Below the pieces are notes generated by a model. It saw only the letters and a list, made by a program, of their open reading frames with translations, made no database searches and was not told the DNA's origin. From assembly GCF_003325755.1 (NCBI RefSeq), contig NZ_QORI02000017.1:29753-93752 (forward strand): 64,000 bases of DNA, written 5' to 3'. The stretch comes from Pseudomonas sp. SST3 (GTDB taxonomy: Bacteria > Pseudomonadota > Gammaproteobacteria > Pseudomonadales > Pseudomonadaceae). The translations under genes were made by a program, and so were the position numbers. Of the stretch, positions 26,105-34,643 are shown piece by piece; position 1 is the stretch's first letter, and each line of letters starts with the position of its first letter.

Positions 26105-26480
26105 GATGATTTACCTCGTGCCGGTAGAACATGCGGGGCCGCATTTGCCTGCCTTGGAGTGGCTTGCGCCACGACGCCTGTGTTCTGTTTGGTCCTCGTG
26201 GCAGGCCCTGAGTTTCACACGTGTTAGCATCGCCGGTTCCGCCTGCCACATCGGTCGTCCGGTTTGGCCACACCTCGAGCCGTGGCAAGTAGGTGGACTG
26301 GGTACAGCACAACAAACCTTGGCCAGCTTCATTTCAGCGGAACGAAATTCGTTTATGCTGGCCTGAAAGAAGCACGAGCCGCGCTATCTCGGCAGTTACA
26401 GCGTGATTTCGTGTTTCGAATCTGTTTCAGAAAATCCATGCTTGCCGTTACCGGTGAGCTTTGAATGAGGCAATAACCAG
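26105..26480 (+). other. Intergenic stretch between divergent genes
   Basis: No convincing gene or RNA is seen in these 376 bases. It must hold the promoter of the leftward Rho-N gene and of the rightward rmlD. One notable element is a perfect inverted repeat, AACGAA-A-TTCGTT, at 26341-26353, directly followed by TATGCT. It could be an operator overlapping a rightward promoter about 130 bases before rmlD. Short reading frames across the region have no ribosome-binding site or family resemblance. Confidence 0.4.
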
Positions 26481-27407
26481 ATGCGAATCCTTGTATGCGG
26501 AGCCGGTGGCCAGGTCGGCCACGAGTTGGTAGACCGTGCTGGTGCGTATGGTCTCGAGACGCTTGGCATGACTCGGGAGCAGCTGGACATTACCGATGCT
26601 GGCCAAATCGCAGGCCTCGTTAGCCAGCTCAAACCAGGCATGATCATCAATGCAGCCGCCTACACGCATGTCGACAATGCCGAGACGCACAGCGAGCAGG
26701 CTTACGCGACTAACCGCGATGGCGCAGCCAGGCTTGCCGAGGCCGCTCGGCAAGCGTCCATCCCGTTGCTGCACATCTCTACCGACTATGTATTTTCCGG
26801 CGAAGCCCGGGCGCCTTACCGGGAGGAAGACGACGTCGCCCCAACGGGGGTTTACGGCGCGAGCAAGCTGGCCGGTGAGTCGGCTATCCAAGCTGTGCTG
26901 GACGAGCATTTGATCCTGCGGACCAGTTGGGTGTATGGCGTGCACGGGCATAACTTCGTCAAGACGATGCTACGTCTTGGGCGTCAACGCGATTCGCTGT
27001 CCGTCGTCGCCGATCAGTTTGGTTGCCCAACCCAGGCCGGTAGCATCGCAGACGTATTGCTGCAGTTGGCTCAGCGTTATGCTCAGAACGGTACGCTTGC
27101 CTGGGGGCTTTACCACTACAGCGGCAAGTCGCCCTGCACCTGGTTCGATTTCGCCGCAGAGATCTTTCGTCAGGCGGAGACCAAGGGCATTCTTCCAAGA
27201 AAGCCGAAGGTGTCCTCGATCACGACCGCCCAGTACCCGACGCCTGCGCGCCGTCCGGCCTGGTCGGTGCTCGATTGCTCGAAGTTCGAAACAACTTTCG
27301 GCATCGATACGCACGACTGGCATGATGATCTGTCGTCTGTGCTCGATGTGCTGATCGAGGCGGAGCCCAGTGCCGCGGCTCCTGCTACGCAGCACTCCCA
27401 GGCCTGA
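26481..27407 (+). CDS. rfbD: dTDP-4-dehydrorhamnose reductase (RmlD)
   Basis: Reduces dTDP-4-keto-L-rhamnose to dTDP-L-rhamnose using NAD(P)H, the last step of activated rhamnose synthesis. The 308-residue extended SDR protein has the nucleotide-binding CGAGGQVGHEL, INAAAYTHVDNAE, the catalytic-region STDYVFSG and the YGASKLAGE (Y-x-x-x-K) motif. The other rml genes (rmlB, A, C) are not next to it, so it is an orphan here. A related reductase of another deoxysugar pathway is possible but less likely. Confidence 0.9.
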   Translation: MRILVCGAGGQVGHELVDRAGAYGLETLGMTREQLDITDAGQIAGLVSQLKPGMIINAAAYTHVDNAETHSEQAYATNRDGAARLAEAARQASIPLLHISTDYVFSGEARAPYREEDDVAPTGVYGASKLAGESAIQAVLDEHLILRTSWVYGVHGHNFVKTMLRLGRQRDSLSVVADQFGCPTQAGSIADVLLQLAQRYAQNGTLAWGLYHYSGKSPCTWFDFAAEIFRQAETKGILPRKPKVSSITTAQYPTPARRPAWSVLDCSKFETTFGIDTHDWHDDLSSVLDVLIEAEPSAAAPATQHSQA

Positions 27408-27534
27408 CCGATCCGGATCGGACCCTGCTTGAACGCGGGCTGCATCCGGTTGGGTGATCTGGCTCGCGACTCGGAGTATTCTTTGCGGCTTTTGCGGGGC
27501 GACATCTAGTCGCGCCGGTTGCTGGAGAAGCCGC

Positions 27535-28434
27535 TTGGTCGTGTTTCAGGCAATTCTGCCTATCTTTGGCTTGATCATGCTCGGCTATCTGCTGGGCTGG
27601 CGCCACTGGCTCGCGGGTGAGGCGGCGGCCGGGCTCGCCAATATCACCTTCAAATTGTTCATGCCGGCGGTATTGTTTACTGGCATTGCGCGCGCGCAGC
27701 TAAGCGAAGGCATGTCGCCGATGCTATTGCTGGCTTATTTCGGGCCGGTACTCGCCATTTTCGTTCTGGTAGGCCTGGTTGCCCACCGTGTGCTTGGTCG
27801 GGCTTCGCCCCTCGGATTGACGGCGGCCTATTCCAATAACGTGCTGGTCGGGATCCCCTTGGTCACAACCTTGCTTGGGCCGGAGAGCCTGGTCTATGTG
27901 TTCGCCATCCTGGTTTTTCACAGCCTGATTCTGTTTTCGCTGCAGAGCTTCTACGGTGCGTTCGGTTCAGGGCAAAAGGTTAGTGGCGCTGCGCTGCTGA
28001 AAAACCTGGCTAACCCGCTCATCGTGGGTTTGTTACTCGGCGCCTTGCTGAACGTGTCTGGGTTGGGCCTGCCGCAACCGGTGTGGCGCATGGCAGACTG
28101 GTTGGCTCAGGCCGCCTTGCCTTGTGCGCTTATCGTGCTGGGCATCAGCCTGTCGCGCTATCGGCTACGCCCGAGCACTACAGTGCTGGGGCTGGCATTG
28201 GTCAAGCTGGGCTTGTTTCCACTGCTGGTATGGTACGTCGGCGGGTTGCTGCCCGGACTCAGTCACGAGGCCCGCAGCGTGCTGGTGTTACTGGCGGCTT
28301 GCCCGAGTGGTGTCAACGTGCTGGCATTCGTGATCAATCAGGACGATACCCGCGTAGTCAGCTCGACGGTCTTCCTCTCGACATTGCTTGCAGCGATCAG
28401 CCTGCCGCTGTGGATGCTGTTGATGTCGGCCTGA
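27535..28434 (+). CDS. AEC (auxin efflux carrier) family transporter
   Basis: A roughly 300-residue inner-membrane protein with about ten membrane segments in two halves, typical of the AEC/BART family. Bacterial members include malonate and other carboxylate permeases; the substrate is unknown. Recognisable parts are GLIMLGYLLGWRHWL, AYSNNVLVGIPLV (first half) and LLAACPSGVNVLAFVINQ (second half). The TTG at 27535 is chosen because GGAGA ends six bases before it; the in-frame GTG at 27541 is the alternative. It converges on the next gene with a 17-base gap. Confidence 0.85.
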   Translation: MVVFQAILPIFGLIMLGYLLGWRHWLAGEAAAGLANITFKLFMPAVLFTGIARAQLSEGMSPMLLLAYFGPVLAIFVLVGLVAHRVLGRASPLGLTAAYSNNVLVGIPLVTTLLGPESLVYVFAILVFHSLILFSLQSFYGAFGSGQKVSGAALLKNLANPLIVGLLLGALLNVSGLGLPQPVWRMADWLAQAALPCALIVLGISLSRYRLRPSTTVLGLALVKLGLFPLLVWYVGGLLPGLSHEARSVLVLLAACPSGVNVLAFVINQDDTRVVSSTVFLSTLLAAISLPLWMLLMSA

Positions 28435-28451
28435 GTCCGCACTCGACGGCC

Positions 28452-29213
28452 TCAGGACTTGCCGCGTCGATCACCGTGCGCATGAGGGGCGATGATGTCC
28501 TCGAGGCGCAGTCCGGTCAGGCCATGAATGGTGCGCCAGAGATAATAGAAAATCGCCATCATCATCACCATGCTCGGAATCGCAATCATCGGATAGCTGA
28601 GCAAGGTCATGCGGCCGAGCTCAGCGTTGAAAGCCTCACTACCGGCCGGGCTGTTGACGATCCATTTGGCCAGCACATAGTTCATGAACGACGAAAAGAA
28701 GAAGGTGCCGCTGAGGAAGTAGGTGGCGCGTAGCAGTCGGGTCTCGAAGTGAGCGGTCTGCCCGTTGCGTTCGAGTTGCTCGTGAACCTTCTCGACGTTA
28801 AGTACCTTGGGGTTGTACAGCAGCGTGCGGATCAGTGGAAAGCGAGTGCGGGTAGAAGCCAGCACGGCGATGCCGATGATGCCTGGAATGGCAGCTTCCT
28901 TGATTGCCAGCCACTGCGGATCGAGCTGCAGCAAGCCGATACCACCGGTAAGCAGCACGCTGATCAGCCCCAGCAGCGCGATCCAGTTGAATTTGCGGTA
29001 CTTCGCCAACTCGAACAATCCCCAGCCGAGCGGGAATGCCAGTGCCAGTAATAGCGCGCCGTCTGCGCCGAGGCGGTCATCGCCACTGAGCTTCATCAGG
29101 ATCACTGAAGGAATCACGATGCTGATGGCCAGGTCCATCAATGGCCGAGGCTTGTGATCGACCGGCTGGTCGGCGCCGGGTGGGTTGGAGCGGGTATCGG
29201 TCATGTGAGTCAT
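28452..29213 (-). CDS. VC0807-family membrane protein
   Basis: A hydrophobic protein of about 253 residues with some six membrane segments. It matches my memory of the VC0807 family, whose function is unknown. Segments include LMDLAISIVIPSVILM near the start, LALAFPLGWGLFELAKY, and the C-terminal YPMIAIPSMVMMMAIFYYL followed by a His/Asp-rich tail. The start is uncertain: ATG at 29213 is chosen as the first with a plausible weak purine-rich site, but ATG at 29204 or 29264 and GTG at 29288 are in frame. It lies downstream of the YbhN-like gene on the same strand, 81 bases away. Confidence 0.78.
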   Translation of the reverse strand: MTHMTDTRSNPPGADQPVDHKPRPLMDLAISIVIPSVILMKLSGDDRLGADGALLLALAFPLGWGLFELAKYRKFNWIALLGLISVLLTGGIGLLQLDPQWLAIKEAAIPGIIGIAVLASTRTRFPLIRTLLYNPKVLNVEKVHEQLERNGQTAHFETRLLRATYFLSGTFFFSSFMNYVLAKWIVNSPAGSEAFNAELGRMTLLSYPMIAIPSMVMMMAIFYYLWRTIHGLTGLRLEDIIAPHAHGDRRGKS

Positions 29214-29294
29214 GTTCGTCTCGGAGGAGCGCGCATGATCACCCGAGCGCGCGTCCTTAGCCATAGTGCAATGGTGGTGTTCCGTCACAACAGG

Positions 29295-30245
29295 TTACTG
29301 ACCGGTACCACCCTTGCGTCGCCTTTCTGACCATTGCGCAGCTTCGAAGACCAACACTACGAGAATTGCGAGGGCGAATGGCAGCAGCAGGTAGAAGCCC
29401 CTGAATACGATCAAGGCTGCCAGGACATCGGCAGTCGCCAGCTCAGGCAGAGCCGCAATAAAGGTCACTTCGAGCACTCCGAGGCCACCCGGCGCATGGG
29501 ACAGCAAGGCCAGGGAAAATGATGCGAGGAACACCCCGAGCACCACTAGATAGCCCGGATTCTGCGCCTCGGGGAGGGCAAAGTAGATGATCGCGGCGGC
29601 ACAGGCGAGCTCCAGCGGTGCGGCGATTAGCTGCCTTCCGACAATTGGCAGCCGTGGATAGTCGATGCGCCATTTCCCGACGTGCATCGGTGCGAAATGC
29701 CGCCAAGCGCCGGTCACGTAAAGGCCGACCAGACACAGTAGGGAAGAGCCAACGGCGATCGACAACCATGGCTCGGCGTCGATGAGCCTGTTCAGCAGGT
29801 CGGGTCGAAGGATTAGAACAGCTCCTCCCGCCAGTAGGGTCCCGAGGACGAATGTCAATGAACAGAACACGATCAGCACGCCGATCTCGTGCGGGGTAAG
29901 GCCCCTGCTGCGGTAGGCGCGGTAGCGCACGACTGCGCCGGAAAACACCGATGCACCGACGTTGTGGGCCAAGGCATACGTGGTGAACGAGCAGAGCGTA
30001 ATGAACCACCATGAAATGTTCTTGCCCAGATGGGCTATGGCGATTCGGTCGTACCAGGCCAGCGCGCTGTAGGCGCCAAGGGTCGCCAGGCCTGCCAGCA
30101 ACCAGTCGCCATTGCCGATCGCTTCGAGGCTGTCGGTGAGTTCGGCCAGCGAAAGATTGCGAATTTCCTGATAAAGCAGATAGCCGGAAAGCAGTACCGC
30201 CGTGATGCCGACGAGGGTCCAGGCGACATCGCTCCTTTTCATCAT
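29295..30245 (-). CDS. UPF0104 / lysylphosphatidylglycerol-synthase-type membrane protein
   Basis: A membrane protein of about 316 residues with seven to eight segments, resembling the flippase half of MprF and the E. coli YbhN family. The aminoacyl-transferase domain of MprF is absent, so it cannot make lysyl-lipids itself. Family landmarks are YALAHNVGASVFSGAVVRYRAY and SHAPGGLGVLEVTF. The ATG at 30245 has AAGGAG seven bases upstream, and the long upstream in-frame extension is rejected. It is divergent from the P450 gene. Lipid translocation is inferred from the family only. Confidence 0.85.
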   Translation of the reverse strand: MMKRSDVAWTLVGITAVLLSGYLLYQEIRNLSLAELTDSLEAIGNGDWLLAGLATLGAYSALAWYDRIAIAHLGKNISWWFITLCSFTTYALAHNVGASVFSGAVVRYRAYRSRGLTPHEIGVLIVFCSLTFVLGTLLAGGAVLILRPDLLNRLIDAEPWLSIAVGSSLLCLVGLYVTGAWRHFAPMHVGKWRIDYPRLPIVGRQLIAAPLELACAAAIIYFALPEAQNPGYLVVLGVFLASFSLALLSHAPGGLGVLEVTFIAALPELATADVLAALIVFRGFYLLLPFALAILVVLVFEAAQWSERRRKGGTGQ

Positions 30246-30450
30246 TACGTTGGCTCCTTGGCGACGGCTTATGCCTCGAAGCGAAGGTTCGGACAATGAT
30301 GGTGCATGCGTCGCGGAATAATTCGGCCGGTCTTTTATCGGCAGCGAACCGCGCGTTTTGTTCATTTCATCGCAGGCGCGGACGAGGCGCCGGCACCCAT
30401 GCGGCGCGGCGAGGTCTACCGGCGAGCCACTCTGCTTCGGAGGCGTACGT

Positions 30451-31707
30451 ATGCCGGACATCCCGCGAGACCCACAGGTAGAAAGCTCGCTTTCGCTACT
30501 CGGCGAAGGCTACTCGTTCATTCCAAGTCGGTGTCGGCGGCTCGGCTCGGATCTCTTTCAGGTCCGTCTGTTGATGCAGAACACCATCTGCATGAGCGGG
30601 GAAGATGCTGCCAAACTGTTCTACGACGAGCAGCTGTTTCAGCGTCAGCACGCGGCGCCACGTATGTTGAAAAAAACGCTGTTCGGCCAGGGGGGCGTGC
30701 AGGGATTGGATGGTGAGGCCCATCGGCATCGCAAGCAGCTGTTCACGTCGTTGCTGACGAGCGAGGCGATCGCGGAGTTGGTGCGGTTGAGCGAGGCCAA
30801 TTGGCTGGCGGCTATCCAGACGTGGCGGCTCAGCGATCGTGTGGTCCTTATGAGTGAGGTTCAGGCGATCCTTACTCGTGCTGTATGCGAGTGGGCCGGC
30901 GTGCCGCTCGTGGAGCATGAACTGACAAAGCGTCGTGATCAGCTGGCGGCCATGATTGATGGTGCGGGTGGCGTTGGAGCCCGTCACTGGCGTGCCCGCA
31001 ACGCGCGTAAAGAGGCGGAACGCTGGGTAGCCGACATGATCAATCAGGTACGTGACGGAACCATGAAGATTGGCGACGACCGGGCGTTGGCGATAGTCGC
31101 ACGGCACCGCGACGCGGATGGGGCCGTTCTGGAGGAGCGGATCGCCGCGGTGGAAATGCTCAACCTGCTGCGCCCGACCGTCGCGGTAGCTCGTTTCATC
31201 GTCTATGCCGCGATGGAATTGCTTGCGCACCCGCAATGGAAACAGCGTCTCCAAGACGATGATGACGCGTTGGAACCCTTTGCCCAGGAAGTTCGCCGAC
31301 TTCATGCCTTCTTTCCCTTCACCGCGGCGCGCGTTCGAAAGGATTTCGAATGGAAGGGCTATCATTTTCCCAAAGGGACACGGGTGTTGCTGGATCTCTA
31401 CGGTACCAACCGAGACGCACGACTCTGGGCACAGCCCGAGATCTTTCGCCCCGAGCGCTTCGCCACCTGGGATGGCGGAGCGTTCAACTTCATCACTCAA
31501 GGTGGGGGAGATGTTGCGACAGGCCATCGCTGTCCCGGAGAGCCTCTGGCGATCGCGTTACTAGTGAGCGCGCTGGGGATACTGACGAGGCGAATGAGCT
31601 ATGCGGTACCCGCTCAGGATCTACACATGGATGAGTCTCGAATGCCAGCACAACCGGAAAGTCTGCTGGTCATCAGCGATGTCCGACCCGTGCCGCCAAT
31701 GGTGTAG
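30451..31707 (+). CDS. CYP152-family fatty-acid peroxygenase (cytochrome P450)
   Basis: A 418-residue P450 that probably hydroxylates fatty acids with hydrogen peroxide instead of NAD(P)H and a reductase. The CYP152 hallmarks are visible. R241-P242 in NLLRPTVAVARF binds the substrate carboxylate and replaces the usual acid-alcohol pair. The haem loop is QGGGDVATGHRCPGE with C361 as thiolate ligand. The residue matching His85 of the decarboxylase OleT is Gln84 (GGVQGLDGEAH), as in the hydroxylases P450 BS-beta and SP-alpha. ATG at 30451 follows GGAGG by seven bases. No redox partner gene is nearby, which fits a peroxygenase. It converges on retS. Confidence 0.9.
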   Translation: MPDIPRDPQVESSLSLLGEGYSFIPSRCRRLGSDLFQVRLLMQNTICMSGEDAAKLFYDEQLFQRQHAAPRMLKKTLFGQGGVQGLDGEAHRHRKQLFTSLLTSEAIAELVRLSEANWLAAIQTWRLSDRVVLMSEVQAILTRAVCEWAGVPLVEHELTKRRDQLAAMIDGAGGVGARHWRARNARKEAERWVADMINQVRDGTMKIGDDRALAIVARHRDADGAVLEERIAAVEMLNLLRPTVAVARFIVYAAMELLAHPQWKQRLQDDDDALEPFAQEVRRLHAFFPFTAARVRKDFEWKGYHFPKGTRVLLDLYGTNRDARLWAQPEIFRPERFATWDGGAFNFITQGGGDVATGHRCPGEPLAIALLVSALGILTRRMSYAVPAQDLHMDESRMPAQPESLLVISDVRPVPPMV

Positions 31708-31728
31708 CGGCGCGGAAGCGAAACAGCG

Positions 31729-34530
31729 TCAACGATTCGCGGCGGTGGCCCTGACACCCACCCAATACTCAATCAGCTCGCGCAGTTGCGACATCTCAAC
31801 AGGCTTTGCCATGTGCCCGTCCATTCCGGCTTCACGGGCGCGTTCCCGATGCTCGCTCAGGATGTGTGCGGTCAAGGCGACCACTGGCGTCCGCGGGCGA
31901 CCCTCGGCCGCTTCCCAGGCGCGTAGCCGAGCTGTGGCCTCGAAGCCATCCATGATCGGCATTTCACAGTCCATCAGCACCAAGTCGTAAGATTTCGCCT
32001 TGATCAATGCGAGCGCTTCCTCACCATTGCTGGCTGTATCCGGCTTGAGGTTAAGTTTGCTCAACATACCTCTGATGACCTTGGTGGAGATGCTGTTGTC
32101 CTCTGCGACCAGGATGCGGAAATCGTCCGGCATCGAAAACGGCGTGCTGGCTTGGGTGGTGGTGGACCGCGCAATCGAGCTGGTGCGGCGAGCGAGTTCG
32201 TCGGCCAGGGTGGTTTTCAGCGTATAGCCCGCCACGGGTTTGGCCAGGATGCGTTTGATACCGGCATTGCGCGCGATGATCTTGCTTGGCGCACTGCTCA
32301 TACCGGTCAGCATGATCAAGAGGATGTCGTGGTTCAGGCTGAAGTCTTCCTTGATCCTGCTGGCTAGCTGCATGCCCGTCATGCCCGGCATGTCCTGGTC
32401 GAGCAAGACTACATCGAAGTATTCATGCAGGTGCGCCTTGGTGCGTAGCAGCGCCAGCGCTTCCTTGCCTGACGCTACCGCACTCACGTCCAACCCCCAG
32501 CTGCTGCACTGCTGGCTGAGCACTTTGCGGCAGGTATCGTTGTCATCCACGATCAGCAAGCGCGCGCCTTTCAGCTGATTGTCGAGATCGCTGCCGGTTT
32601 GCTCCGAAAACTCCGCGCTCAGCGGCAGGCTTATCCAGAGCGTATTGCCGGCAATGCCGCCGGTTTGAATGCCGAACTCCCCATCCATGAGGTGGACAAG
32701 CTGTCTGGCGATGATCAGGCCGAGGCGACCGCCGTGGCGGGTTGCAGCGAGGAAGTCTCGGCTATCCAGAGCGGAGTTGAGCAGGGCGTCGCGCTCCTGC
32801 GTTTCCAGTGGTCGTCCGCTGTCCTGCACGGTGATGCGCAGCCGAGGCTGACCGTCGAGATCGTCCACCGCCGCGATCAACAGAACCTCGCCTTCTTCTG
32901 TCTGCTTGAATGCGTTTTCCAGCAGGTTCAGCAGGGCTTGGCGCAGACGGGTCGGATCGCCTGCGACAACATGGGGCATCTGCGGCTGGATGAAGCTGAT
33001 CAGTTCGACCTTCTGCTGCTCGGCCTTGGCGCGGAAGATGCCAAGGCAGTCCTCGATCAATGCGTTGAGGTCGAATTGCACATCGTCCAGCTCGATCTGC
33101 CCGGATTCCAGTTTGGAGATGTCCAGGATCTCGTTGATGAGGTTGAGCAGCTCGTTGCCGGAGCTATGAATCGTCTGCACGTAATCGCGTTGCTTGGCCG
33201 ACAGCGAGGTGCTGAGTAGCAGCTCGCTCATACCTAGCACGCCGTTCATCGGGGTGCGAATTTCGTGACTCATCTTCGCCAGAAAATCCGCCTTTGTCCG
33301 CAGCTCGGCGCTGGTCACCGCTTCGGCCGTATGCTGGTTGCGGCTGTCGGACTGAATCTGCCGCTGCCTTTCGAGCAATGCGAAGCTGAGAATAAGCCCG
33401 GCGCATGTGGCCACGCTGAACATGACCCCGGTCAGCCAATCAGGGGCGAACTGGTTGAAGCCCAGCAGGATCGGCAGAACAAGTATGAAGCCGCCATCGA
33501 ACAACAGCATGCCCGCGACCAGCAGCCGGGCTGGGTCGTAGCGTAGACGCCAATGGTGGATGGCCACCGCGGTCACGCTGATGGCGGTCGCCAGCACCAT
33601 CGCGTAAATCAGCCAGCTGAACCAGAGCTGACCGGTGATCAGGATTGTCGCCGCCAATGCGATGAGAAGGCCTGCCTGGAGCGCGAGCAGGCCCGTCACC
33701 CAAGCGGTCCTGCGGGAATGGAAAAAGCTAAAGGCGAAGACCAGCAAGCAAAGGCAGGCAAACAGTGCGGCGATGTCGGCAATCAATGGCTGGCTATAGA
33801 TCAGCCGGGGTGACCATATCGCCAGCAGGCCGAGATTGGCCGTGGCGCACGTCAGCAGCGCGCCATGCATCAGGGCGAGCCAGACATGGCTGTAACTAAG
33901 GGTATAAGCGAAGCGCAGGAGGTTGTAGATCATCAGCAACGCCAGAGCGCCGAACAGCGCTCCGAACAGGTAGGCCGGACGGGACAGCTCGACGAGGCCG
34001 ACCTCGTCTACCGAGTGGAACCAAGCCATGATCGGGTGCGATGACTGCAGACGGATATACGCTTCGCGGGGCGTACCATCGTTAGGCAGAGAAAACAGAT
34101 AAGCACGTGTAGGCAATGGGCGAGACTCCAGCGGCCTTAGCTCGCCGGTTTCAATATGCCGCTCGATCTGTCCGTCGCGCAGTAGGTAGAAGTCGAGATA
34201 CTGTACGCGCGGGGCAAAGATCCACAGCCAGTTCGGCTGAGCAAAGGCGGGCAGGCTCACCTGTAACCAGACGGCGCTATCGCTCGCGGGGGCGGCGTAG
34301 GCGCGTTGGTCGATTCGCTGGAACAGACTGCGCTGATCCAGAATTTCCTCGAGCGTGAGCAACCCTGACTGATCGACGAGCAACCGCCAGTTCGTCTCTG
34401 TTGCCTGTGTCGCGTCAGTGGCCGCTGGAGGGGAAGCCGGCTCGATCGCTATGGCGTAAGCGGGCAACGCATTGAGCGCAGCCAGCAATAGAATGAAGGC
34501 AAAAGCAATGGCGACCCGGACTCGACGCAC
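31729..34530 (-). CDS. retS: Hybrid sensor kinase RetS
   Basis: In P. aeruginosa RetS binds and inhibits GacS, lowering RsmY/RsmZ and favouring acute over biofilm lifestyle. The 933-residue protein has a signal or anchor helix, a periplasmic 7TMR-DISMED2 domain (about 40-165), seven membrane helices (about 185-385), HisKA with H422 (KMSHEIRTPMNG), HATPase (about 520-645) and two receiver domains (LLDQDMPGM, LMDCEMPIMDG). The ATPase G1 and G2 boxes are eroded (DSGRPL; HGGRLGLI), consistent with a weak kinase. The GTG at 34530 follows AAGGGA by eight bases; further upstream starts exist. Identity is supported by the neighbouring purD-purH-fis-dusB order, as in P. aeruginosa. Confidence 0.92.
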   Translation of the reverse strand: MRRVRVAIAFAFILLLAALNALPAYAIAIEPASPPAATDATQATETNWRLLVDQSGLLTLEEILDQRSLFQRIDQRAYAAPASDSAVWLQVSLPAFAQPNWLWIFAPRVQYLDFYLLRDGQIERHIETGELRPLESRPLPTRAYLFSLPNDGTPREAYIRLQSSHPIMAWFHSVDEVGLVELSRPAYLFGALFGALALLMIYNLLRFAYTLSYSHVWLALMHGALLTCATANLGLLAIWSPRLIYSQPLIADIAALFACLCLLVFAFSFFHSRRTAWVTGLLALQAGLLIALAATILITGQLWFSWLIYAMVLATAISVTAVAIHHWRLRYDPARLLVAGMLLFDGGFILVLPILLGFNQFAPDWLTGVMFSVATCAGLILSFALLERQRQIQSDSRNQHTAEAVTSAELRTKADFLAKMSHEIRTPMNGVLGMSELLLSTSLSAKQRDYVQTIHSSGNELLNLINEILDISKLESGQIELDDVQFDLNALIEDCLGIFRAKAEQQKVELISFIQPQMPHVVAGDPTRLRQALLNLLENAFKQTEEGEVLLIAAVDDLDGQPRLRITVQDSGRPLETQERDALLNSALDSRDFLAATRHGGRLGLIIARQLVHLMDGEFGIQTGGIAGNTLWISLPLSAEFSEQTGSDLDNQLKGARLLIVDDNDTCRKVLSQQCSSWGLDVSAVASGKEALALLRTKAHLHEYFDVVLLDQDMPGMTGMQLASRIKEDFSLNHDILLIMLTGMSSAPSKIIARNAGIKRILAKPVAGYTLKTTLADELARRTSSIARSTTTQASTPFSMPDDFRILVAEDNSISTKVIRGMLSKLNLKPDTASNGEEALALIKAKSYDLVLMDCEMPIMDGFEATARLRAWEAAEGRPRTPVVALTAHILSEHRERAREAGMDGHMAKPVEMSQLRELIEYWVGVRATAANR

Positions 34531-34643
34531 GATTGAAGTCCCTTCATCTATGTGACGGCGGATTATAGCCATCGCAATGAAACCCTGTAACGCGCGCAAC
34601 GGCAGATAAGTCAACCGTTGCACACATTGCGGCGATCTCTCGC

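Noticed and set aside
25478..26227. 249-codon open frame on the plus strand
   Set aside because: Shadow of the leftward Rho-N gene and small Pro-rich ORF, both of which have good ribosome-binding sites.
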